Source: Bog-473 sp963800725 | GTDB taxonomy: Bacteria; Actinomycetota; Acidimicrobiia; Acidimicrobiales; RAAP-2 | Direction of reading: 5' to 3' | Length of the DNA stretch: 64,000 nt | Assembly: GCA_963800725.1 (NCBI GenBank) | Contig: CAWDCE010000027.1 | Span: 91,539 to 155,538, forward strand | Part shown: one piece after another, positions 33,175 to 44,850 of the stretch | Layout of the letters: each line of letters begins with the position of its first letter | Position numbering within the stretch: the first letter of the stretch is position 1 | Translations under genes and position numbers: made by a program | Notes under the pieces: generated by a model | The model's database searches: none | Seen by the model: only the letters and a program-made list of their open reading frames with translations | Told to the model about the DNA's origin: nothing

Positions 33175-33224
33175 TACGTTACGAGTACCAGGATTTCAGT
33201 TTGGGTGCGGCGGGTGATGCGCAT
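33174..33224 (-). CDS. ilvB leader peptide rich in Ile, Leu and Val
   Basis: The frame MRITRRTQTEILVLVT ends in TAG. Five consecutive branched-chain codons (Ile Leu Val Leu Val) stand just before the stop and cover all three end products of the pathway. Hairpin and terminator follow. This makes a classic ribosome-mediated attenuator likely. The ribosome site is weak. Confidence 0.78.
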   Translation of the reverse strand: MRITRRTQTEILVLVT

Positions 33225-33303
33225 GGTCCGCACATTGTGTCATGCCGAGCGCCGTCCCACAACCCCTGGGCACCGGGATCGACCCACAGATAGAGTCGCC
33301 CCG

Positions 33304-34555
33304 ATGACCGCCCAAAGCGACAACCACGACGAAGCCGACCTCGCCTGGATCCCCTCGGCCGTCGGTGCGGCCGGGCGCAAGGGCACCCTCGGGGCCGATG
33401 CCCTCCATTCTGGGGAGGCCTGGCGGCTGTTCCTTGGCGCCCTCGAAGAAGCGGGCGAATTCCTCCATTCCGAGCGCATTCCTGCGGGCGGCGAGGGTGA
33501 CGCCGCGGGCTATCGCCACCTGATGGTCCTGCTCGCACTCGGGGTCGACGAGGCGCTGCGGTCCTCTGATCCCTACGAGCCGGCCATCCGCCCGGGCAAT
33601 GTCGACAACACCTTGAAATGGGGAATGGATTGCCCCGACGCGCTCTATTCAGGCGCTTCGCTGCGCCCGGACGCGACCTATCGGGTCTGGGGCCAGCGCG
33701 GCAGCGCGCGCTTCTTGGCCTTCCAGGTCATGGCCGGGATCGCCAACATCGGCGACATCGTCGCCGAAGACCTCGTGCTCGGCGACGACGGCAGTTTCGA
33801 GTTGTTCTTGTCGCCCGAGCGCCAAGGCGAGAACTGGCTCCCGCTCAAAGATGGGGCATCGTCCCTCGTCATCCGCCAGTTCTTCTACGACTGGAGCACC
33901 GAGCAACCGGCTGCTTTGGAGATCGAGTGCCTCTCGAAGCCCAAGGCCACGCCCGCTCCCCAACCGAGTGCGGAGGAACGCACGGCCCGCCAACTCGACG
34001 CGCTGGGCCGGTTCGTGCGCGACAGCACCACATTTTGGTGGGACATCGAAGAGATGGGTCGCCAGCACGGCATGAACGCGTTCCGCCCGCCCGTCGTGCG
34101 CTCCGACATTGGCGGGGCGACCGACAACGTCACGGTGTGGGGGTCGTGGGACCTCGCCGACGACGAGGCCCTCATCGTCGAGTTCACCCCTCCTTCCGCG
34201 CTCTATTGGAGCCTGTCGATCGGGAACCAATGGTGGGAGACGATCGACTACGCGAAGCACCAGTCCTCGCTCAACGGCCATCAGGCCACGCTCGATGACG
34301 GGGTGTTCCGCGGCGTGATCTCGCACCGCGACCCGGGTGTGGCGAACTGGCTCGATACCGCCGGCAACCGCCGGGGGCCCTCGATGGTGCGCTGGGTCCG
34401 TGCCGACGACGCCCCGGTACCAACGACGCGCTTGGTCCGCTTCGACGAGCTCGACAAAGAGCTCGCGCCCTCGACGCCACGCGTGACGCCAACCGAGCGC
34501 ACCGCAGTCATGGCGGGACGTCGGGCCGGCATTCGGCGGCGCTTCGCCGCGCTAG
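33304..34555 (+). CDS. DUF1214 domain protein
   Basis: The ATG at 33304 opens a frame of about 417 residues with GEAWRLFLGALEEAGEFLHS, PGNVDNTLKWGMDCPDALYS, RVWGQRGSARFLAFQVM, WLPLKDGASSLVIRQFFYDW and the DUF1214 block FTPPSALYWSLSIGNQWWET, IDYAKHQSSLNG, FRGVISHRDPGVANWLDTAG. Function of the family is not established; such genes often neighbour lipid or steroid metabolism. The expected stop is missing: the frame runs on through the next gene until 35085. A TAG at 34553 in the neighbouring frame, after FAA, suggests one lost base near 34550, so I end the gene there. Followed by an SDR and a sulfotransferase on the same strand. Confidence 0.85.
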
Positions 34556-34595
34556 TCACCACACTCGCACCACACCAACCAAGGGAGGAATACCG

Positions 34596-35399
34596 ATGGA
34601 TCTCGGGTACGAAGGCGCCAGCGCCGCAGTCACCGGCGGCACCAAGGGCATGGGGCGCGCCATTGGTGAATGCCTGGCCGGAGAGGGGGCCAAGGTGGCC
34701 GTGCTGGCCCGTCATCAGGCCGACCTCGACGAGACGGTCGAAGCACTCAAGCGGGCCGGCGCCCCCGACGCCATGGGGGTGGCCACCGACGTCACCAAGG
34801 CCGAAGAGGTCAACGCCGCCTTCGCCGCCATCGGCGAACGTTGGGGCTCGCTCAACGCGCTCGTCAACACCGTCGGTCCGGGCGCCGCGAAATTCGAGGA
34901 CCTCGGCGACGACGACTGGGGGGCGGTGTTCGAGATGGGGCTCATGGCCGCCGTGCGCGCCACCCGGGCCGCGCTCCCCTTGCTGCGCGCGGCCGAATGG
35001 GCCCGCATTGTCAATATCTCGGCCCACTCGACCCAGCGCCAGAGCCCCTTGTTGGTGGCCTACACCGCGTCGAAGTCGGCCCTGACCAGCGTGTCGAAGA
35101 ACCTGGCCAAGTCCTTGGCGCCCGAGGGGATCCTGGTCAACACCGTCAGCCCGGGCTCGATCGTTACTGCCAGTTTCAGCGAAGGTCTGCGACCGATGTT
35201 CGCCGCCGAGGACCTCGACCCGACCGACCCCTATGACGTCATGACCTGGATCGAAAAGCACTTCCACCAACCGGCCGATCTGGGTCGCGCCGGCCTACCG
35301 GTCGAGATCGCGGTGGTGGTCACGTTCTTGGCGTCGCGGACCAACGGCTACGTCACCGGGGCCGACGTGAACGTCGACGGAGGATCGGATTTCCGATGA
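34596..35399 (+). CDS. Short-chain dehydrogenase/reductase
   Basis: NAD(P)-dependent oxidoreductase. It has the Rossmann motif AAVTGGTKGMGRAIGECLAG, the NTVGPG (usually NNAG) strand, the catalytic serine in IVNISAHSTQ, and the Tyr-Lys pair in YTASKSALTSVSKNLAKSLA, then ILVNTVSPGSIVT. It ends with the usual GYVTGADVNVDGGSDFR. 267 residues. The ATG at 34596 is preceded by GGGAGGAA. The stop overlaps the next ATG (ATGA), so SDR and sulfotransferase are translated together; alcohol substrates shared between the two are conceivable. Confidence 0.95.
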   Translation: MDLGYEGASAAVTGGTKGMGRAIGECLAGEGAKVAVLARHQADLDETVEALKRAGAPDAMGVATDVTKAEEVNAAFAAIGERWGSLNALVNTVGPGAAKFEDLGDDDWGAVFEMGLMAAVRATRAALPLLRAAEWARIVNISAHSTQRQSPLLVAYTASKSALTSVSKNLAKSLAPEGILVNTVSPGSIVTASFSEGLRPMFAAEDLDPTDPYDVMTWIEKHFHQPADLGRAGLPVEIAVVVTFLASRTNGYVTGADVNVDGGSDFR

Positions 35400-36554
35400 A
35401 TCTCTCGCCGAGCGGGCTCATGGCCGAGGCCGAGCGCGAAACCGGGCTCAGCGACTACGGCAGCAACTCGTTCAGCGAAGGGCTCGAGCGACTCTGCGAC
35501 GCCCTGGCCAATGAGGCCGCGCTGAGCGAGCTCGGTGAGACGATCTTGGGGATGCGCCTGGTCGGGCACCTCTCAGCTCGCCTCTTGGTCACCAAGACCT
35601 TCGAGGAGCACCCCGACATCAACGATGAGGTGATCCGCTCTCCCATCTTCATCATCGGGCTTCCGCGCACCGGCACCACCGCCTTGTCGAACCTCTTGCA
35701 CGCGGACCCGGCCATCCGATCCTTGCGCTTGTGGGAATCGTCGTCCCCGGTCCCCCCGCCCGAGTCGGCCACCGAAGCCAACGATCCGCGCATCGCCGAG
35801 GCCCAAGCGGGCCTCGACGCCATGTACGCGACGTTCCCGAAAATGCGCCAGCTCCACTTCCAAGCGGCCGACGGCCCGACGGAGTGCCAAGACCTCTTGG
35901 GCATGGACGTGCGCACGTCGCACTTCGACGGAATGGCCATCGTGCCGAGCTACGTCGAGTGGGTGCTCGGGTGCGACATGACCCCGGCCTATGAGATGCA
36001 CCGTTCGACCCTCAAGCTCCTGCAGTGGCACTGCGGTCCCAATCAATGGCACCTCAAGACCCCGGTGCACATGCTCGCACTCCCCGCACTGAACCACATC
36101 TACCCCGACGCCAAATTCGATCTGGACCCACCGCGACCCGAGCGAGGTGATGGGCTCGGTCTGCAGTCTGATGGCCTACACCCGCAGCTGGGTCAGTGAC
36201 TTGGTGGACCCCGACATCGGTGCGGGCCAGAGCGCCATCTGGAGCGAGGCCCTGCGCCGGGCCATGGCGTTTCGCGACCACGTCGGCGAAGACCGATTCG
36301 CCGACATTGGATTCTCCTCGTTCAACGCCGACCCCGTAGCGAGCATCGCCACCAGCTTCGAGCAGCTCGGCCTGCCCTTTGACGACACGAGCCGCCACGC
36401 CGTAGCCGCTTGGGCCAGGGCCCATCGCCGTGGTCAAGACGGCACCCACGAGTTCGCCCTGGCCGACTTCGGCCTGAGCCAAGAACAGGTGAGCGACGAG
36501 TTCGGGTTTTATCTCGAGCGCTTCGGCGATCTCGCAACGACTCGGCCAACCTGA
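35396..36554 (+). CDS. Sulfotransferase-family protein, frameshifted
   Basis: PAPS-dependent sulfotransferase family. It shows the 5'-phosphosulfate loop IFIIGLPRTGTTALSNLLHA, the central QLHFQAADGPTECQDLLGMD, and WHLKTPVHMLALPALNHIYP. Near 36118 one base is missing and the next frame continues THRDPSEVMGSVCSLMAYTR, the 3'-phosphate-binding (R-D-P) motif, and goes on to FGFYLERFGDLATTRPT. Total about 385 residues, normal for this actinobacterial subgroup. The acceptor is unknown. Confidence 0.87.
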
Positions 36555-36737
36555 CGCAACGCGCGGGTCGGCGGCGCATGGATGTGGCGGGAACTGCGAT
36601 GATCACTCGGCGAATCTCCTCGACGCCGTCCCCTCTCGCCGCACACGCGCGAAGGCCTCTCCCCCGCTCCGCACACGACCTCGAGCGCCCCAAGCTCGCC
36701 CACAACCTCGTCTTCGTCCACCCGTTGGGTCAGGTCG

Positions 36738-37763
36738 CTAGGCAATGGGGTGATAGTCGACGCCGGCGACGGCGCCCTGGCTGCTGGCGGCGTGGGCCGG
36801 GTCGAGATCACCAATCCGCCAGTCGCCCCGCAGCTCGCTCACGCCAACTTCGGTGTGCGCCCAAAAATCGAAGTCGGCGCTGAACGCATCACCGCTGGCT
36901 TGGCGTCCCCGATCCCAGGCCACCCAGAACTTGGCCGGATCGAGCGCGCCTCGATAGCTCCCGGCCAACGTGTTGAACTCGATGCCGAGGTGCCAGCTGT
37001 AGATGACGGGCAGCACGTGGCCGGCCATGGGGAATATCGGGTGCATACGTGAGGTGAACGTCGACACCAAGAGCTCGCCTTGGGGGGTCGTGTCATAGGA
37101 GGACAAGACGTGGGTGCAGTCGTGGGGGGTGCCGAAGATCTCGTTGACCGCACCGGGTTCACCCGGGAAGACGAAGTGATGGCGGTCGTAAAAGGACCAG
37201 AACGCGTGACCGAGTGAACCGGGCGGTGCCGCCTCGAGGGAACGGTAACGGGCGGCGAGGGCGGGGTCTTGGCCGCTCCCGTCGTAGGGCATCAGCCAGT
37301 GATTGATGTCGTCGACCTGGCCGAGATCGACCCGGCCGTCGGTCACGCTGGCCAGGTTCTTCGCTCCCATGTCTGCAATCACCGCACCGAGGTCGGGTTC
37401 GAGGCTGAGTGAGAGGTCCTCGAGCCAGTCGGCTTCGCAATTGGCGCCTTGCGCGAAGTCGAGCACGCAATCAAGACGCGCCGGGTCGAGCGAGCCGTCG
37501 ACGAGGGCAATCACCGCCAAGAGCTCGATGGCCGTGGTGATCCTCTCGGCGTCGTCGAGCGCCGACGCCAAGTGTGCGGGACCCACTGTCGCCAAGGTGC
37601 CCACGTCGGGCGCTTCGACCCCGAGTCCGACGGTGGCCAGGCTGGAAATGGCCCCTGCGGCCGAGCCCGAAAGCTGGGCCGAGCTCGTCGCACCGCCGAT
37701 GGCCACCGCCTTGGCGGCGCCGAGGAGCGACGTGGCATCTCGGTCACCAAGGGCGAGGAGCAT
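36738..37763 (-). CDS. Unrecognised protein with TerB-like and Coq4-like parts
   Basis: 341 residues. The N-terminal half is alanine-rich and helical; residues about 75-140 (ERITTAIELLAVIALVDGSL, DFAQGANCEADWLEDLSLS) resemble a TerB-type tellurite-resistance helical domain. The C-terminal half has HAFWSFYDRHHFVFPGEPGA and GTPHDCTHVLSSYDTTPQGE followed by LLVSTF. The HDxxHVLxxY block is the metal-binding signature of Coq4 proteins of quinone biosynthesis. Whether it binds a lipid or quinone here is inference. No operon partner; ilvD ends 31 bases upstream on the same strand. The ATG at 37761-37763 is the first start. Confidence 0.65.
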   Translation of the reverse strand: MLLALGDRDATSLLGAAKAVAIGGATSSAQLSGSAAGAISSLATVGLGVEAPDVGTLATVGPAHLASALDDAERITTAIELLAVIALVDGSLDPARLDCVLDFAQGANCEADWLEDLSLSLEPDLGAVIADMGAKNLASVTDGRVDLGQVDDINHWLMPYDGSGQDPALAARYRSLEAAPPGSLGHAFWSFYDRHHFVFPGEPGAVNEIFGTPHDCTHVLSSYDTTPQGELLVSTFTSRMHPIFPMAGHVLPVIYSWHLGIEFNTLAGSYRGALDPAKFWVAWDRGRQASGDAFSADFDFWAHTEVGVSELRGDWRIGDLDPAHAASSQGAVAGVDYHPIA

Positions 37764-37794
37764 GCTCGTATGTTCGCATGCCGAGGGGCGGTGT

Positions 37795-39493
37795 TCAGGC
37801 TTGGGTCACCGCGCCCAGCTCGGCGCCGCTGACCAGTCGGGCGAATTTCGCCAATACGCCCGAGGTGTAGCGCGGCTCGAAGTCCTTGAGCTCTGCACTC
37901 CGGCGATCAAGTTCGGCCTGGCCCACCATGACGTCGATGGTGTGGTTCGCCACGTCGATGACGATGCGGTCGCCATCGCGCACCAAGGCAATCGGTCCGC
38001 CCTCGACGGCCTCGGGGGCGACGTGGCCGATACAAAATCCATGGGTGCCGCCGCTAAAGCGACCGTCGGTCACCAAGGCGCAGTCGGCCCCGCGGCCGGC
38101 CCCCTTCATCGCACCGGTCACCGCCAGCATCTCTCGCATCCCGGGCCCACCCTTGGGCCCCTCGTAGCGGATGACCACGACGGTGTTGGGCACGATCGAG
38201 TCGGCCAAGATGGCCTCCATCGCGGCCGGTTCGCCGTCAAAGACGCGCGCCGTGCCGTCGAAGGTCAACGTGTCGATGCCGGCCACTTTGACCACCGCAC
38301 CCTTCGGGGCCAGTGTGCCCTTCAAGATGGCGATGCCCCCGGCGACGTGGATGGGATCGCTCGAGCGGATGGATGACCTCACCGTCAGGGGCGGGCGGGT
38401 CGAGCTCGGCCAGGTTCTGTGCCACGGTCTTGCCGGTCACGGTGAGGCAGTCACCATGGAGCAGGCCGGCCTCGAGCAACTCGGCCATCACCACCGGCAC
38501 GCCCCCGATGCGGTCGACGTCGACCATGTGGTACTTGCCGTGGGGCTTGGTGTCAGCGAGGTGCGGCACCCGGGCCGCCACCTTGTTGAAGTCATCGAGT
38601 TCGAGGTCGACCTGGGCTTCGTAGGCGATGGCCAAGAGGTGCAGCACCGCGTTGGTCGAACCACCAAGGGCCATGACCACAGCGATGGCGTTCTCGAAGG
38701 CCTCTTTGGTCATGATGTGCCTGGGCCGGATGCCGAGCTCGAGCAACTTGATCACCGCTCGGCCACTCTCGTAGGCATAGTCGTCACGGCGACGATCGAC
38801 GGCGGCCGCCGATGCGCTGCCCGGCAGCGACATGCCCAAGGCTTCGCCGACCGAGGCCATGGTGTTGGCGGTGAACATGCCCGCACACGACCCGATAGTC
38901 GGGCAGGCGTTCATTTCGATCAACTTGAGCTCCTCGTCGCTCAAGGCATCGACGGCGTTGGCCCCGACCGCTTCGAAGACGCTGACGACGTCGAGGGCTC
39001 GGTTGCCGAGGCGCCCCGGGAGGATGGAACCGCCGTAGAGGAAGACACTCGGCAGGTTGATGCGTGCCGCGGCCATCAACATGCCGGGCAGGGACTTGTC
39101 ACATCCAGCGAAAGTCAATAATCCGTCGAAACGCTCGGCGTGCATGACCGTCTCGACCGAGTCCGCGATGACCTCGCGGCTGACCAAAGAGGCCCGCATG
39201 CCCTCATGGCCCATCGAGATGCCGTCGGAGACCGCGATGGTGACGAACTCGAAGGGGAATCCGCCGGCGTCGCGCACGCCGTCTTTGGACCGCTTGGCCA
39301 GTCGGTCGAGCGGCATGTTGCACGGGGTGACCTCGTTCCAACTACTGGCCACACCGATCTGGGGCTTGTCCCAGTCGTCGTCGGTCATCCCGACCGCTCG
39401 CAGCATGGCCCGGGCCGGGGCCCGCGTCGGCCCCTCGGTCACCTCGAAGCTGCGGGGCTTCAGTCCTTCTCGCTCGCCTTCGTCAGCACTCAT
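37795..39493 (-). CDS. ilvD: Dihydroxy-acid dehydratase, frameshifted
   Basis: Fe-S enzyme making the 2-keto acids of valine and isoleucine. Start MSADEGEREGLKPRSFEVTE, then IGVASSWNEVTPCNMPLDRL, FPFEFVTIAVSDGISMGHEG, the cluster cysteines in FAGCDKSLPGMLMAAARINL and ACPTIGSCAGMFTANTMASV, and VVMALGGSTNAVLHLLAIAY. One base error near 38370, after DGEVIHPLE, shifts into VAGGIAILKGTLAPKGAVVK and on to TDGRFSGGTHGFCIGHVAPE at the C-terminus. This is the left-arm copy of the inverted duplication; a diverged partial copy begins at 62734. Confidence 0.96.
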
Positions 39494-39525
39494 GGCCGCC
39501 CAGCATAGGACCGGGCGGGGCCGGC

Positions 39526-41703
39526 TTAGACCGGCTGGGGGGCCACCTCGACCCCGAGGCTCGGCACCGAATGATCGAGCCAGCGGGGCATCCACCAGTT
39601 GGCCGGACCCAGAGCTCCATGAGCGACGGCACGAGCACCATGCGCACGAGCGTGACGTCGACGGCGACCGCGACGGCCAAACCGAGCCCGAACACCTTGA
39701 GGATGTGCAGCGGGTCGTTGATGATGAACGACCCGAACACGCAGAACATGATGGCGGCGGCCGCGGTGATGATGCGCCCGGTCACAGCCAACCCATCAGC
39801 CACCGCGCTCGGAACTGTCCCCGGTGCGCAGCCACTCCTCCCGGATGCGCGAGAGCAAGAAGACCTCGTAGTCCATGGACAGGCCGAAGAGAATGGTGAA
39901 CATCACCACCGGGATCCATGGATCGATCGGTCCGGTCTGGCCGATGCCGACCAGTCCGCCCAGCCAGCCCCATTGAAAGACCGCCACCATGACCCCGTAG
40001 GCAGCACCGACGCTCAGCAGGTTCATGATCACCGCCTTGAGCGGGAGGAGCACGGATCGAAACACCGTCAAGAGGAGCAAGAACGACAAGATCAGCACGG
40101 CCGCGATCACGACGAAGAGCCGGCTCCCGAGGAAGGCCGCGGCGTCGATGCTCGCGGCGGTCTCTCCCCCGACCAGCGCGTCGACCTTGGTGCCCGCAAC
40201 TTGTGGGGGGATGACGTCGTTGCGCAGTGTGCGCACGAGTTCTTCGGTCTGGGCGGCTTGAGGCAGGTGCGCGGATAGGCCACCACCACTGCACCGGTTC
40301 GCTTCGCGTTGAACTGTGCGGGGGCGACGAAGGCGACCCCCGAGGTGTCAGAAATGGCATTGGCCAGGTGCTCGACCGTCGTGGTGGCCCCGGGTCCGGG
40401 CATCGCCACGGCTATGACCAAGGGGCCGTTGAATCCCGGGCCAAATCCCTTGGCCAAGAGGTCATAGGCCTGGCGCGTGGTCTGGTTGGGCGGGTCGTTC
40501 CCCGCGTCGGTAAAGGCCAGGCGCATCGAGAGGAACGGGACGGCCAAAAGGAGCAACACCAAGACCAGCACCGCGGCCCCACCGGTGAGCCACGCCCGCC
40601 GCTGCACGGTCCGGCTCCACCGATACCAAAACCCCTTGTGACGGCGGAGGGCCTGGGTGCGGGACAGCCCCGGCACGGCCGCCGGTCGATGGCCCGTCCG
40701 GCGTAGCCGAGGAGGGCCGGCAGGAAGGTGAGGGTCGCCACCATGACCAGCAGCACGGCCACGATCGAGGCGGTGGCCACCCCGATCATGTAGGGCTGTC
40801 CGATCAGGTAAGACCGAGCAGCGAGATCACCACGGTGGTGCCGGCGAGCAGCACCGACCGGCCCGACGGTGGCCAGGGCGTGACCGTGGCATGGCGGCGG
40901 CCTGCCCTCGGCCAGCCCCTGGCGGTAGCGGGTGACGACGAACAGCGCGTAGTCGATCCCGACCCCCAGCCCGATCATGGTGGCCATCTCGGGGGAGAAG
41001 GTGGGCACCACGAAAAAATGGGTGAGCATCTCAAGCACGGCCACCCCGACCAGGAGGCCGAAGAGGGCGGTCACGATGGGCAGCCCCATGGCCACCACCG
41101 ACCCGAAGGCGATCAGCATGATGAGCATGGCGGCCAGGATCCCGATGCCCTCACTCGGGCCGGGCGCCGCCGTCGACGACCGTGGCGATCGGCGTGCCCC
41201 CGAGCTGCACCCGGAGAGCCCGGTCTGCGGGCCGCCTCGGCGGTGTCCACCACCCCCTTGGCGGGCCCTTGGAAGCAGGTAGGTGGTGGTGTCGAACTGA
41301 CCGTGGCGTAGGCGATGTGCCGCCAGGGGCGACCTCGGCGGGCCCCGGCCTCCCCCGGCGGGGGCCGCGCGGCCACGACGTGCGGGAGGGGTTCGATCGA
41401 CGTCACCAGGGCGTTGCCGCCGCCCGGTTGGCCGCGGGAGGCGATCGGTGCGGTCGTGTCGAACACCACCTCGCCGTGTCGCCGGCCATGGAGGGGAAGC
41501 GCGCCTTCAAGATATCTGGGCCTGCTGGGAGGGTGTGGCCGGCACAGAACTTGTTCTCGAAGCGGGTCCCCACCGCCTGGGCATAACCGGTGGCCGCGCC
41601 AGCGCCAGCACCCAGGTGACAGCACCAGTCGCCGGTGGTCGTAAGACCAGCCGGCCAGCCGGCCGAGATGGCTCGACTCGGGAGTGGCCCCCGCCCGCGT
41701 CAC
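39526..41703 (-). pseudogene. MMPL/RND-family membrane transporter, several frameshifts (left arm)
   Basis: MmpL-type exporter of lipids or other hydrophobic compounds. The GTG at 41701-41703 overlaps the gatB stop and gives ESSHLGRLAGWSYDHRRLV. Pieces in other frames follow: GGGNALVTSIEPLPHVVAAR, MLIMLIAFGSVVAMGLPIVT, EMATMIGLGVGIDYALFVVT (first MMPL block), RLAFTDAGNDPPNQTTRQAY, VVMFTILFGLSMDYEVFLLS (second block) and FIINDPLHILKVFGLGLAVA. At least five single-base shifts break it. The first 1.1 kb (from about 40.6 kb up) is GC-richer than the rest and clearly different from the right-arm copy, whereas 40.1-40.5 kb is close to it. An intact gene is expected in the organism. Confidence 0.82.
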
Positions 41704-43129
41704 GGTCGGAGCCGGCCCAGCTCGGCGGCGACGGCGGCGGCCGTTGGCCTTCCCGCCGGTGGCCTTCATGACCTGACCGGTGAAGAGCCCGTCAGCTTCC
41801 TGCCCCGCTGGCAGTAACGGGCCCACTCGTCGGGGTGCGCCGCCACCACCTGCCCGACGACGTCGGCCAGGGAGTCCTCGGAGAGGGCCTCGAACCCCTT
41901 GTCTCGGGCGATGGCCTCGGGGTCGCCGGAGCCGGCGGACAGCAGGTCGGCCAGCACCTCTCGCACCTGGGCCACCGAGAGCCTCCCCGACGACTCCAGG
42001 GCCGCCAGCCGCGGCGAACGCGCCGGGGTCGAGCCGGCGGCCGGCGGCCACGTCGTTGGCCACGTCGTTGGCCGCCCGGGCCAGGGCCAGGGTCGGGGGA
42101 GCCCCCCGCTCGATGGCCCCGCCCACCAGCTCGTCGAGACCCTGGTCCACCACGGCCAGCACCTGGTCGCACTGGGCCGGGGTGGGGTCGTCTCCGACCA
42201 GGGCGAGGAGTCGGGCCCGCCGCTCGGCCGGGAGCGGGCCCAGGGAGGCGGCCACCCGGTCGCGCCACTCGGCCCCGGGCACCAGGGGCACCAGGTCGGG
42301 CTCGGGGAAGTAGCGGTAGTCGTAGGCCTCTTCCTTGGAACGCATGGTGACGTCTGCCCGGCCTGCTCGTCCCAGTGACGGGTCTCTTGGACCACCGTCC
42401 CGCCGTCCTCCAAGAGGGCGACCTGTCGGGCCGCCTCGTACTCGACGGCCCGGGCCAGCGACCGCAGGGAGTTGAGGTTCTTGATCTCGCAGCGGGTGCC
42501 GAACGGCGAGTCGGCGTCGGGCCGGACCGACACGTTGGCGTCGACCCGCATCGACCCCTCCTCCATGCGGCCGTCGGAGGCCCCCGTGGCCACCAGCACC
42601 GCCCGCAGCTCGGCGGCGTAGGCGCGGGCCTGGGCGGCCGAGCGCATGTCGGGCTCGCTCACGATCTCCACCAGCGGCACGCCCGAGCGGTTGTAGTCGA
42701 CCAGCGAGTGGGCGGCGGAGTGGATGCGGCCGCTCTCGCCGACGTGGGTGGTCTTGCCGGTGTCCTCCTCCAAGTGGGCCCGGGTGACGCCCACCCTGGT
42801 GCCGTCGGGCAGGTCGGGCCGGCCGCCGACGTTGATCGGCTCGTCGTACTGGCTGATCTGGTAGTCCTTGGGCATGTCGGGGTAGAAGTAGTTCTTGCGG
42901 TGGAACCCCGAGGGGCGCACCTCGCAACCCCAGCGCGGCGCCGATGCGCATGGCCAGCTCGACCGCCTGCTCGTTCAGGACCGGCAGCGACCCGGGCAGC
43001 CCAGGCATACCGGGCAGACGTTGGTGTTGGGCTCCTCGCCGAAGGCGTTGCGGCAGCCGCAGAAGAGCTTGGTGGCCGTCTGCAGCTCGCAGTGGACCTC
43101 GAGGCCCACCACCATCTCCCAGTCCCCGC

Positions 43130-43133
<4 letters not shown>
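41700..43133 (-). pseudogene. gatB: Aspartyl/glutamyl-tRNA amidotransferase subunit B, frameshifted, GC-rich version (left arm)
   Basis: GatB binds the mischarged tRNA and transfers ammonia from GatA. Starts at GTG 43131-43133: SGDWEMVVGLEVHCELQTAT, CGCRNAFGEEPNTNVCPVCL with zinc cysteines, KNYFYPDMPKDYQISQYDEP, LVDYNRSGVPLVEIVSEPDM, GSMRVDANVSVRPDADSPFG, MRSKEEAYDYRYFPEPDLVP and the tail QVMKATGGKANGR. About four single-base shifts interrupt it. Its DNA is much richer in GC than the right-arm gatB and differs at many third codon positions, so it seems to come from another genome. The stop overlaps the MMPL start (GTGA). Confidence 0.85.
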
Positions 43134-44522
<1,389 letters not shown>

Positions 44523-44526
<4 letters not shown>

Positions 44527-44850
44527 GGCGCTTCGCCCCCGACTCGCGCGGGACCCGGAAGCGGTCGTCTTCGACCGAAGGGGCGCAGGCCAGCACCTCG
44601 TCGCGGTCGAGGCTCGGCACCGGCTCGTCGGGGCGCAGCACGTTGACGATAGGGATCGGGCGCGACGACGGGGCAAGGTGGGACAGGTCGAGTGCACCGA
44701 CATCGGCCGCATGGTCGAGCACGCTGCGCAATTGGGCGCAAAGAGTGTCACTTCCGCATCGCTCAGGTCCAATCGGGCCAGGCGGGCGACGTGGATCACG
44801 TCGGCCGTGCTCAGCCCGCTGGTCGACGCTCCCTCGGTGGCCTCGCTGAT
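44523..44850 (-). pseudogene. gatC: Aspartyl/glutamyl-tRNA amidotransferase subunit C, start codon changed and frameshifted (left arm)
   Basis: Small GatC subunit. It reads VIHVARLARLDLSDAEVTLF, shifts by one base near 44740, then RSVLDHAADVGALDLSHLAP and VNVLRPDEPVPSLDRDEVLA. Compared with the intact right-arm copy, the ATG start reads ATC here (44848-44850), which also destroys the stop of the upstream hydrolase. The overlap with gatA (ATGA) is kept. Confidence 0.85.

Noticed and set aside
10910..33224. T-box riboswitch as the control of the BCAA genes
   Set aside because: No T-box consensus or specifier-loop structure is visible; short leader peptides with regulatory codons explain the leaders better.
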